From contig CAZEIM010000017.1 of the NCBI GenBank assembly GCA_964512145.1, positions 1 through 58,649 on the forward strand: a DNA stretch of 58,649 nucleotides, given 5' to 3'. The position numbers and the translations under genes are program-made. Each line of letters begins with the position of its first letter. The stretch's first letter is position 1. This DNA comes from CAYOHR01 sp964512145. GTDB taxonomy: Bacteria > Bacteroidota > Bacteroidia > Flavobacteriales_G > JALEGO01. The notes under the pieces are model-generated. The model was not told the DNA's origin and did not search any database. It was given only the letters and a program-made list of their open reading frames with translations. This document shows, one piece after another, positions 32,728-41,144 of this stretch.

Positions 32728-34494
32728 ATGAGGAAATTTTATATATGGTTGTTTTTATTTTTCATGGTCTCTTTGGCTCAAAGCCAGAGTATTGGAATTA
32801 ATGAAAACGGCACAAACCCTCACACATCATCGATATTAGACATCCAATCCGTTAATAAAGGTTTTTTAATTCCTAGAATTCCTTTATTAGGAACAAGCGA
32901 CCAAACCACTATACCTTCTCCTGCTACAAGTTTGTTAGTATATAATACCTCATCTGTAAGTGATGTGGTTCCTGGATATTATTTTTTTAATGGCAATAAA
33001 TGGGCTCCATTTGGAGTACAACATATAGCTGAAGCATGGAATATAACCGGTAACTCTAAAACTGCAGATGGCACAAATTTTATTGGAACTATTGATAATG
33101 TACAACTAAACTTTAAAATAAACAATCAAAAATCTGGCATAATAGACCATATTCAAAACAACACATTTTTAGGTTATTTGTCTAATGAAAATTTATCCAC
33201 TTCAACTTCCTGTGTTGGTATAGGAGATCATGCGTTGAATATGATTTCTACGGGAAGTTCTAATATTGCCATTGGGAAATCAACTTTATCCTCTAGTATT
33301 GAGTCATCTGACAACTTAGCTATTGGTGCCTTTGCGCTTACCTCAAATACGTATGCGCAAAAAAATATAGCTATTGGCTATAATTCCATGGGCCTTCAAA
33401 GTTTTTCTAACACTAATGCCTCTTGGAATACATTCAATACCGCCATTGGACATGAGGCATTATATAACAACAATCCCATGAATATTTTTAGTGGGCGTAG
33501 TAACACCGCAATAGGTAACCAAGCAGGATACCACATTACCAGCTCATATAATAATTTAGCTATTGGATATCAGGCGTTATACTCCAATAACACTCCAACA
33601 CCTAATGTTGGCAATACTTGTATAGGAAATCAAAGTTTATTTAACACCACTGGCGAACGAAATATAGCTTTAGGCCATCAGGCATTGTATTCAAATGTTG
33701 GTGGTTCAACAAATACATCATTAGGAGGGTTCTCCGGTTATGAAATGACTTCGGGAAATAACAATATTATGGTGGGTTATAATGCGGGCAGAAAATTTAT
33801 TTCTGGAGATCAGAACATTCGAATTGGGCACCAAAACTGTGCTTTACCGGGAGGAGGAAACTCATCAAGCAATAACATTATAATAGGAGCCGAAGCCAAA
33901 TGTTATCAAGAAAGTGGTAATAATAATGTTGTTTTAGGTTATCAGGCTGATTACAGAAATGTTCATGGGGAAAATAATCTTATTGTTGGACATCAGGCTG
34001 GTGGTGGGGCTGGTATTCACAGTAAAAGTGGTTGCGTATTTATTGGTTATCAGGCAGGTTATGGAGAAACCAATAGCGATAAGCTGTATATTGAAAATTC
34101 AAGCGATATTATTAACCCATTAATTTATGGAGATTTTTTAGCCGGAAGAGTTGGTATAGAAACCAGCAACCCAATAGCAACTCTTGATGTTAATGGAAGA
34201 GTAAGGCTAAGCAAGGGTAGTACTGTTTATACCAATTCAAATCACACAACCGTAGCGAGGGATCTTCCGGGGATATTATCTGGTGGACGCCTAGTTGTTC
34301 CTTTTAATGTAAATTTTGCTCCTGTTTCAAGTTGTATGGTTTTAGTAAACCCACAAAACTCATTAAATGGATTAATTATTGAATACACAAGGGTTTCTGC
34401 ACTTAATACTGTTGAAGTAAGTTTTTTTAACCCCACAGGAGGGGTAATTGATTTAGCAAATATGAATTATTATATAAGTGTTTTAAATTATTAA
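32728..34494 (+). CDS. secreted fibre-like protein with YadA-head-type repeats, paralog 1
   Basis: 588 residues. A signal peptide (IWLFLFFMVSLAQSQ) is followed by a conserved head block SIGINENGTNPHTSSILDIQS and GFLIPRIPLL. From about 150 to 450 there are repeats of about 14 residues and multiples, such as NIAIGYNSMG, NTAIGNQAGY and NLAIGYQALYS, the motif of YadA-type left-handed beta-roll heads. A Cys-containing block QNCALPGG ... AKCYQESG lies near 370-395. The end is a distinct domain of about 100 residues (VPFNVNFAPVSSCMVLVNPQN ... NYYISVLNY). It lacks a YadA anchor and a T9SS tail. The next gene starts at the last base of its stop. Confidence 0.75.
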   Translation: MRKFYIWLFLFFMVSLAQSQSIGINENGTNPHTSSILDIQSVNKGFLIPRIPLLGTSDQTTIPSPATSLLVYNTSSVSDVVPGYYFFNGNKWAPFGVQHIAEAWNITGNSKTADGTNFIGTIDNVQLNFKINNQKSGIIDHIQNNTFLGYLSNENLSTSTSCVGIGDHALNMISTGSSNIAIGKSTLSSSIESSDNLAIGAFALTSNTYAQKNIAIGYNSMGLQSFSNTNASWNTFNTAIGHEALYNNNPMNIFSGRSNTAIGNQAGYHITSSYNNLAIGYQALYSNNTPTPNVGNTCIGNQSLFNTTGERNIALGHQALYSNVGGSTNTSLGGFSGYEMTSGNNNIMVGYNAGRKFISGDQNIRIGHQNCALPGGGNSSSNNIIIGAEAKCYQESGNNNVVLGYQADYRNVHGENNLIVGHQAGGGAGIHSKSGCVFIGYQAGYGETNSDKLYIENSSDIINPLIYGDFLAGRVGIETSNPIATLDVNGRVRLSKGSTVYTNSNHTTVARDLPGILSGGRLVVPFNVNFAPVSSCMVLVNPQNSLNGLIIEYTRVSALNTVEVSFFNPTGGVIDLANMNYYISVLNY

Positions 34495-36260
34495 TGCGTA
34501 TTATTAAAAACATAGTATTAATTTGTTGCATTGGAATAAATACTATCATTTATTCACAAAACATCTCTATTAATAGAAGCGGAACGGCTCCGAACCCTTC
34601 AGCTATGCTTGATTTATCTTCGACAGATAAAGGTGTTTTAATTCCTAGAGTAGCGTTAAATAGCACAACAGATAATACTACCATTCAAAATCCGGCAACT
34701 AGTTTAATAGTATATAATACACAGTTGGTAAATAATGTTAATCCTGGTTTTTATTATTGGGATGGGTTAAAATGGGTGCCATTGGGTTTTACAAATACCG
34801 GAAACGTTTGGGGTTTAGCAGGAAACTACAACACCATTAGTGGTACTCATTATATTGGCACCAGCGATGCGAAACCTTTAGTGTTTAAAACAAACAATAT
34901 CTCTTCGGGAAAAATAGATTTAAACGGAAATGTGGCTTTTGGCTTTAGAAGTTTACAGTCTAATACGTCCGGAACTAATAACGCAGCTTACGGAGTAGAA
35001 TCTTTAAACAGTAATACCACCGGTTCAAATAATATTGGAATAGGATATCAAACTTTAAAAAATAGTATATCTGGATATCAAAACATTGCATTAGGATTTG
35101 CCTCATTAAAATTAGCCACATACTCATCAAAAAACATAGCCATTGGTAAAGAAGCTTTATCAAATATGAGTTATACAAACTCAAATACTCCTTGGGCTAC
35201 CGATAATATAGCAATAGGATCAAGGGCTTTGTTTAATACGAATCCTACCTCATCTGTTAATGGATATAGAAACATTGCACTTGGTGCAGAAGCTATGTAT
35301 TTTAATACCATAGGAAGTAATAATATTTCTATTGGATACAGATCTTTATATAATGCTACAAATACAAACTTTAATGTTTCTGTTGGAAACTATAGCCAGT
35401 ATAGTAACGTTACACAATCAAACAATACTTCGTTTGGAAACTATTCTTTATATTCTTTAACTAACGGTCAATATAATACGGCATTAGGTCATAATTCGGG
35501 TTATGATTTAAACAATGGTAATTACAACATTTTGGTGGGATATAACTCAGGAAAGTCACTTATAAGTGGCAGCAACAACATACGAATAGGCATACAAAAT
35601 TGTGTGTTACCGGGAGGAACTAATTCGAGCAATAACAATGTAATTATTGGAAATTATGCTAAATGTTACCAAGAAAGTGGTGATAACAATGTAATAGTAG
35701 GTGAACAGGCTGATTATCAAAATGTAACTGGAGCAAATAATGTAATAATAGGACATCAGGCGGGAGGCGGAGGGGGTACACACAATAAAAGCGGTTCTGT
35801 TTTTATTGGTTATCAAGCTGGCTATAACGAAACCAACAGCAATAGATTATACATTGAGAATTCTAATGATGTTGTGTCTCCTTTAATTTTCGGAGATTTT
35901 TCTGCTGGAATGGTAGGAATAAACACCAGTAGCCCACAGGCTACATTAGATATTCGTACTGGTAATTTTAAAATTGGAGCCAATGGAACTATCGTTACTT
36001 ATATAAATAGTACAACAGTTAACATTAATTTACCTGCCATAGCAAATGGTGGAAGATTTGTACAAACTTTTACCGTTAACGATGCTTCAATAAATAATTC
36101 CTCTGTAAAGGTTGTTCCTCAAAATGCTTTAGCTGGTTTAATAATTGAATGGGCTAGGGTTTCGGCAGCAAATACGGTAGAGGTAAGTTTTGGCAATTAT
36201 TCTGGCGCTATGGTTGATTTGGCTGCGATGGATTTTTATATTACAGTGATAAAATGGTAG
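34494..36260 (+). CDS. secreted fibre-like protein with YadA-head-type repeats, paralog 2
   Basis: 588 residues, the same length as the genes on both sides. The start is the ATG that shares its A with the upstream TAA. Signal peptide: IVLICCIGINTIIYSQ. The head block is SINRSGTAPNPSAMLDLSS ... GVLIPRVALN. Repeats such as NNIGIGYQTLKNS and KNIAIGKEALSNM run from about 155 to 450. The Cys block QNCVLPGG ... AKCYQESG is nearly identical to paralog 1. The C-terminal domain (GRFVQTFTVNDASINNSSVKVVPQN ... DFYITVIKW) aligns with the other two. It probably forms a trimeric or elongated surface fibre; that is inference from the repeat type. Confidence 0.75.
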   Translation: MRIIKNIVLICCIGINTIIYSQNISINRSGTAPNPSAMLDLSSTDKGVLIPRVALNSTTDNTTIQNPATSLIVYNTQLVNNVNPGFYYWDGLKWVPLGFTNTGNVWGLAGNYNTISGTHYIGTSDAKPLVFKTNNISSGKIDLNGNVAFGFRSLQSNTSGTNNAAYGVESLNSNTTGSNNIGIGYQTLKNSISGYQNIALGFASLKLATYSSKNIAIGKEALSNMSYTNSNTPWATDNIAIGSRALFNTNPTSSVNGYRNIALGAEAMYFNTIGSNNISIGYRSLYNATNTNFNVSVGNYSQYSNVTQSNNTSFGNYSLYSLTNGQYNTALGHNSGYDLNNGNYNILVGYNSGKSLISGSNNIRIGIQNCVLPGGTNSSNNNVIIGNYAKCYQESGDNNVIVGEQADYQNVTGANNVIIGHQAGGGGGTHNKSGSVFIGYQAGYNETNSNRLYIENSNDVVSPLIFGDFSAGMVGINTSSPQATLDIRTGNFKIGANGTIVTYINSTTVNINLPAIANGGRFVQTFTVNDASINNSSVKVVPQNALAGLIIEWARVSAANTVEVSFGNYSGAMVDLAAMDFYITVIKW

Positions 36261-36264
36261 GATT

Positions 36265-38031
36265 ATGAGAATTTTATTTGCACATATTATCTTTTTTATA
36301 TTTATTAATATCCCTGTAAATGGCCAATCTGTTGGAATAAGTGCTTCTCAAATAACACCTCACTCGTCATCCATATTGGAAATTCATTCCAATAACAAAG
36401 GATTGCTAATTCCTAGAATTGCTTTAACTGGTAAAAACGACAATACAACCATTCCGAATCCATCATCCAGCTTAATGGTTTATAACACCAGTTCATTAGG
36501 GGGTCTTACTCTGGGATATTATTATTGGTCGGGCTCCTCATGGTTAGCTTTTCATGGGACATCATCCTGTGTAAATTGCTGGTCGTTAACCGGTAATGCC
36601 TCAACAACAGAGGGGGTTCATTTTTTAGGAACTAGTGATAATAATCCTTTTAATATTAGGGTAAACAATACTAAATCTGGAAAAATTGATCACTTGTTAA
36701 ATAACACTTTTTTAGGATATAGATCGGGTTACTCATTAACCAATGGAACCAATAACTCAGCAATTGGATCGGATGCATTAAAAAATAATTTGATTGGCTC
36801 CAACAATAGTGTTGTAGGATTTGAAGCAATGGCAAATAATACCCATGGATCTTACAACCTCTCTATTGGGGTAATGGCGCTTAAAAACAATAGTTATAGC
36901 AATCAAAATATTGCTATAGGAAACCAAGCTTTATTTACTCAAAATTTTTCAAATTTTAATTCTTCTTGGAACACCGAAAATATTGCTATTGGTTATCAGT
37001 CTCTATATTCAAATAACCCAACTCAAAACACCAATGGTCAAAAAAATATTGCTATTGGTCCTTACTCATTATATAACAATACTACTGGAAACCAAAATAT
37101 TGCTATTGGAGATTACTCCCTTAACAATAACATTACGGGCTTCGATAATTGTGTTGCTGGTGCTAATACAATGAGTAATGCAAATTCTTCGGGTAACGTA
37201 GGGTTGGGTTATTTTTTAGCCGGAGGAATAACAAGTGGAGTCAATAATACCATGTTTGGAGGGGCAGCGGGAGATCAAATATTTGGCCAAAGCGAAAATA
37301 ATATATTATTAGGATATTGTGCCGGTAGAAGACGAGGACTGTTAAGAAGCTGTATATTAATAGGCAGAAATAGTCAGGCAAATTTAGGGACTGAAAATAC
37401 TTCAAATATTGGAATTGGTGACCAAGTGTATAATGGAATTATTTCAGGAAATTATAATGTTGCCATAGGCACCAATGCAGACAGAGCACTTGCCGGTGGA
37501 TCTAATAACATTTCCTTAGGTCATCTTTCTGGGGGTACAACTCAATCAAATAAAACAGGTAGTATATTTTTAGGACATATGGCTGGAGGTAACACTACCA
37601 ATAGTAATGTGCTATTTATTGAAAACAATAACAACACCTTAAACCCCTTAATTTTTGGTAATTTTGAAACCGGTCAGTTTACTATAAAAACATCTTCTTC
37701 CTTTGCTGGGTTTGACGTAAATGGTGATATAAAAATTGGAACAAACGGCAATGCGTTTTCGTCTATTGTGTGTTGGGATCCGGTAATTTTTAATTGGTTT
37801 GCTTGGAATAACGGAACAAGATATGTGTTTACCAAAGATGTGTTTAATATTTCCCCCGAAAATTCTACTGTAATTTTATCGCCCCTAAATAGTCTTCCGG
37901 GAATTATTATAGAATACGCAAGAGTTTCTGCTCCAAATACAATAGAAATAAGCTTGTTAAACCGATCCGGAGTTAGTTATAATGCTTTTGAATTTATACA
38001 AACCTTTAATGTTGCTGTTATTAAATATTAA
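36265..38031 (+). CDS. secreted fibre-like protein with YadA-head-type repeats, paralog 3
   Basis: 588 residues. Signal peptide IIFFIFINIPVNGQ, head block SVGISASQITPHSSSILEIHS ... GLLIPRIALTG, and repeats such as QNIAIGNQALF and QNIAIGDYSLNNN. It differs from the first two in the middle: the QNC-LPGG / AKCYQESG block is replaced by GQSENNILLGYCAGRRRGLLRSCILIGRN. The C-terminal domain (YVFTKDVFNISPENSTVILSPLN ... IQTFNVAVIKY) keeps the shared pattern. It lies four bases downstream of paralog 2. A tandem duplication followed by divergence of one segment explains the three genes. Confidence 0.75.
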   Translation: MRILFAHIIFFIFINIPVNGQSVGISASQITPHSSSILEIHSNNKGLLIPRIALTGKNDNTTIPNPSSSLMVYNTSSLGGLTLGYYYWSGSSWLAFHGTSSCVNCWSLTGNASTTEGVHFLGTSDNNPFNIRVNNTKSGKIDHLLNNTFLGYRSGYSLTNGTNNSAIGSDALKNNLIGSNNSVVGFEAMANNTHGSYNLSIGVMALKNNSYSNQNIAIGNQALFTQNFSNFNSSWNTENIAIGYQSLYSNNPTQNTNGQKNIAIGPYSLYNNTTGNQNIAIGDYSLNNNITGFDNCVAGANTMSNANSSGNVGLGYFLAGGITSGVNNTMFGGAAGDQIFGQSENNILLGYCAGRRRGLLRSCILIGRNSQANLGTENTSNIGIGDQVYNGIISGNYNVAIGTNADRALAGGSNNISLGHLSGGTTQSNKTGSIFLGHMAGGNTTNSNVLFIENNNNTLNPLIFGNFETGQFTIKTSSSFAGFDVNGDIKIGTNGNAFSSIVCWDPVIFNWFAWNNGTRYVFTKDVFNISPENSTVILSPLNSLPGIIIEYARVSAPNTIEISLLNRSGVSYNAFEFIQTFNVAVIKY

Positions 38032-38094
38032 ACTATCAACAATTTGATGTTAAATACTATCATAAATAGATGTTTAAAATTTAACACGTACATT

Positions 38095-38102
38095 TACATT
38101 TG
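38095..38102 (+). promoter_or_regulatory. Bacteroidota -7 promoter box (TACATTTG)
   Basis: An exact TAnnTTTG match 14 bases before the ATG of the beta-barrel gene at 38117. It suggests that this gene is transcribed separately from the three fibre genes. Confidence 0.45.
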
Positions 38103-38116
38103 AAAAAACCTGTTAT

Positions 38117-38851
38117 ATGAAAAAACATACTATATCTATTTCTCTTTTTTTGTTGGGTATTTTTTCCAGTATTTTGGGGTTTTCTCAAAAAAATAATGTA
38201 AAAATAGGGTTAGGAGGATTGTTATATCAAAAAATTAACTTGAATTACGAGCGAGTACTTACAAAAAAAACTTCTTTACAGCTTCATGCCGGATTTTTAG
38301 TTCCAATAAGCATGCCCACATCTTTACTTGAAGGCTTGGGAAATGGAACGGCCGGAAGTTCCGGAGAAATTAAAGGAAACTCATTGGCGTTGGAATATAG
38401 AATATATTCAGGAAAAAAAGATGTGCCTAGGGGCTTTTATTTTGCTCCATATGCACGTTACTCAAACATGAGTATGAATTTTAATACAAATTTCGATTAC
38501 GATAATAGCGGAACAACCATAAACTTGCCTATTTCAGCTACCGGAGGGGTTAGAACTATAGCTGGTGGATTTCAGTTAGGGGTACAATGGTTAATAAAAA
38601 GCAGGGTTTCTATTGATTGGAGTATTTTTGGCTTAGGTGTTGCCTCTCATAAGATTTCAATTGATATGACTCATGGTTCTGATGTTGCTGACTTTACCCA
38701 AATTAGCGGAGATATTGAACAAGACTTTAAAGATATACCTGTGGTTGGAAGTAGAGTAGGTGTAACCTCTTCTAAAAACAACTTTAATGTAACGGCTCCT
38801 TTTTTAATGTTAGACGTTCGCTCGGGGTTAAGCCTGGGTGTTGCATTTTAA
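38117..38851 (+). CDS. outer-membrane beta-barrel protein (DUF3575-like)
   Basis: 244 residues. The signal peptide ISLFLLGIFSSILGFSQ precedes a barrel of alternating strands: VKIGLGGLLYQKINLNYERVLTKKTSLQLHAGFLVPI, GFYFAPYARYSNMSMNFN and AGGFQLGVQWLIKSRVSIDWSIFG, with a C-terminal VRSGLSLGVAF ending in Phe, as outer-membrane proteins usually do. It sits between the fibre genes and a fourth fibre-like gene. It may help anchor or assemble them, but nothing in the sequence shows this. A clear terminator follows. Confidence 0.72.
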   Translation: MKKHTISISLFLLGIFSSILGFSQKNNVKIGLGGLLYQKINLNYERVLTKKTSLQLHAGFLVPISMPTSLLEGLGNGTAGSSGEIKGNSLALEYRIYSGKKDVPRGFYFAPYARYSNMSMNFNTNFDYDNSGTTINLPISATGGVRTIAGGFQLGVQWLIKSRVSIDWSIFGLGVASHKISIDMTHGSDVADFTQISGDIEQDFKDIPVVGSRVGVTSSKNNFNVTAPFLMLDVRSGLSLGVAF

Positions 38852-38878
38852 GTTTATTAAACATAATTACACCTTACA

Positions 38879-38906
38879 CCAACAAGACGTAACCTTGTTG
38901 GTTTTT
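38879..38906 (+). terminator. intrinsic terminator after the beta-barrel gene
   Basis: CCAACAAG (38879-38886) pairs with CTTGTTGG (38894-38901) across a seven-base loop, followed by five T. It ends the transcript of the beta-barrel gene. Confidence 0.8.
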
Positions 38907-38941
38907 AATCGTTACATATAAAATTTACTACCGTGAATACA

Positions 38942-40622
38942 ATGATTTTAAAAATAAGCTTGTTTTGTGTAGCATGGTTTATATTGTCCGATGAGGGTTT
39001 GTTTTCACAAAACGTGGGTATTAACGAAGATGGTTCTGCTCCGGATAGTAAAGCCATATTTAGATATTAAAAGTACTACCAAAGGATTGTTAATTCCTAG
39101 AATGACTCAAGCTCAACGCGTGGCAATAATTCCGGCAACTACAGGATTATTAGTATACCAAACAGATGCTACTACAGGGTTTTACTCTTACGATGGCACG
39201 GTATGGACCAGGGTTTTACACACGGGAAATTATGGAGATCGCATACAAGATGCCGATTCTGACACAAAAATTCAAACAGAAAAAAATGCTGACGAAGACA
39301 TTATTCGCTTTGATTTAGCCGGAACTGAAAGGCTTGTGCTTTCGGGAGCTAAAATTGAGCCCAAAAACACCGGAGAAAGTGTTTTTATAGGGGAAGGTGC
39401 CGGATTAGGAGATGACTTATCAACCCGAAGAAATGTATTTATAGGATTTGGTGCGGGTAAGGATAATATACAGGGATCCTATAATGTTGGGATTGGATAC
39501 AATGCTATGGAACATGCATACTATGCAGCATGTCAATATAATGTGGCCATAGGTTGGCGTGCACTTACCAATAATGAATCTGGCGGTAGCAATATTGCCA
39601 TTGGAGGTAACGCTTTGGGCAATAATCAAGGAAATAATAATATTGCTGTAGGATATAATGGTTTAAGTGTAGTAACAACAGGTGAAAGAAACTCTATGTT
39701 AGGAAGTATGGCATTAAATGGTTTATTAACCGGTAGCGATAATGTTGCCCTAGGATTTAGAGCGGGAAATACTTTAACTTTAAATGCTAGTGATAATGTT
39801 TTTATTGGTTCTAACGCTGGATATAATGCAACTACAGGATTTGGAAATATTACTATTGGAAAGGATGCCGGGTATAATATTACTACGGGTCAATACAATA
39901 TTATTTTAGGTTACGATATTGATGCCCCTTCTGCTACGGGTTCAAATCAGCTAAGTATTGGCAATTTAATTTTTGGCACCGGATTAGATGGTACGGGAAC
40001 AACTGTTTCTAGTGGTAATGTAGGGGTTGGTACATCAAGTCCGTCCTCTCGTTTAGATGTGAAAAGCGGAGCTGCTAAAACTACTCCGGTAGTTTCGGTA
40101 GAAAGTAATGGAGGAAATTTTCAAATTTTTGTTACCGATGGCAATCCCAACTCGGTAATTACCAGATCTGTTGGCGATTTGGCTAACGATGTAAGTAATG
40201 GTACATTATATTATAAAACCAGCGGCAATAATACTAACACCGGCTGGACATATGAACAAGGAAATACCTGCCCAGCAGGTTTTACCGCGGTTACAGCCCA
40301 AGGCAGAATCTTAGGTTGTATAGAAGATAATGAAGCAGATTATAATGGAAACGCTACACGAAATGAAGCAGGTGATGCAGCTTTATGGTATGATGCTGCC
40401 AATTATTGCTTTACTACATTTGGAGGCAGATTGCCTAGCTTAAGCGAATGGTATGTTGCTATGAATAATTACGCCTTAACCAACGAAACTGACGATTATG
40501 AATGGTTGGATGACATGACTTATAATGCAGGGATGCAAAACACAGTAATAGGAAACGCTGGTATTACAAACCTTAGCAGTGTTTTTGTAATAAGCCAATT
40601 TCGTTGTTGGATACCTAAGTAA
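38942..40622 (+). CDS. fibre-like protein with YadA-head repeats and FGE/C-type-lectin-like C-terminus; frameshift near start
   Basis: The signal peptide and head block (MILKISLFCVAWFILS ... SQNVGINEDGSAPDSKAI) are read from the ATG at 38942, but the frame runs into TAA at 39068. The expected continuation LDIKSTTKGLLIPRM lies in the next frame. One extra T in the TTT at 39059-39061 explains this, so the intact protein would be about 560 residues. The longest open frame begins at 38991 with a meaningless N-terminus. Repeats (NVAIGWRAL, NIAVGYNGL, NVFIGSNAGY) follow, then a domain with WYDAANYCFTTFGGRLPSLSEW and FRCWIPK, the fold of formylglycine-generating and C-type-lectin-like proteins. Sequencing error, pseudogene and phase variation are all possible. 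Confidence 0.7.
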
Positions 40623-40626
40623 AAGT

Positions 40627-41142
40627 TTACTTACGGTTTATTTTATACACCATATAAAACAATAAAGCACTAAAAAGCCCAAAACCCAATAATGACCAAT
40701 ACACGTTTAGAAAACCTTTAAACACCACTAAAAACACTATAACAAAAAGTAATATAGTAGCTGTTTCGTTCCAATACCTAAAAAAATAGTGGCTTTTTTG
40801 GTTTTTATCTTGGGCAAATTGTACAAAATGATAATGGCAAATGCCGTGGTAAATAAGTAACAACAACACAAAGCCAAGTTTAACCAACAGCCAGGGTTGT
40901 TGCCAAAACAACATGGTTTGGGCTAAATATATTCCTAAAACAAGGGTAATTATCATAGATGGCCAAGCTATGGCATACCACAATTTTTTTTGCCAAATTT
41001 TTAAATGTTTTAACACATTTGCTTCTTCGGGCTTATGTTGTAACTCGGCATGGTACACAAACAGCCGTACCATATAAAACAATCCTGCAAACCAAGTAAC
41101 TACAAAAATGATATGAAGAGCTTTCGCAAAAAAATATAGCAC
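40627..41142 (-). CDS. hemJ: HemJ protoporphyrinogen oxidase (CopD-like membrane protein)
   Basis: 171 residues with about four membrane helices. The family pattern is clear: FFAKALHIIFVVTWFAGLFYMVRLFVYHAE with the conserved His, WYAIAWPSMIITLVLGIYL, WLLVKLGFVLLLLIYHGICHYH and RYWNETATILLFVIVFLVVFK. HemJ oxidises protoporphyrinogen IX in haem synthesis. It ends three bases before the T9SS amidase gene's stop in a minus-strand run, though the functional link is unclear. Confidence 0.88.
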   Translation of the reverse strand: MLYFFAKALHIIFVVTWFAGLFYMVRLFVYHAELQHKPEEANVLKHLKIWQKKLWYAIAWPSMIITLVLGIYLAQTMLFWQQPWLLVKLGFVLLLLIYHGICHYHFVQFAQDKNQKSHYFFRYWNETATILLFVIVFLVVFKGFLNVYWSLLGFGLFSALLFYMVYKINRK

Positions 41143-41144
41143 AA

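Noticed and set aside
40240..40622. Possible target of a diversity-generating retroelement (C-lectin-like 3' end of a gene)
   Set aside because: There is no reverse transcriptase, accessory gene or template repeat in the window, and the 3' end is not enriched in AAY codons at exposed positions.
32728..40622. Prophage tail-fibre module
   Set aside because: The proteins have signal peptides and no structural, packaging or integrase genes are nearby, so surface fibres of the cell fit better than phage fibres.
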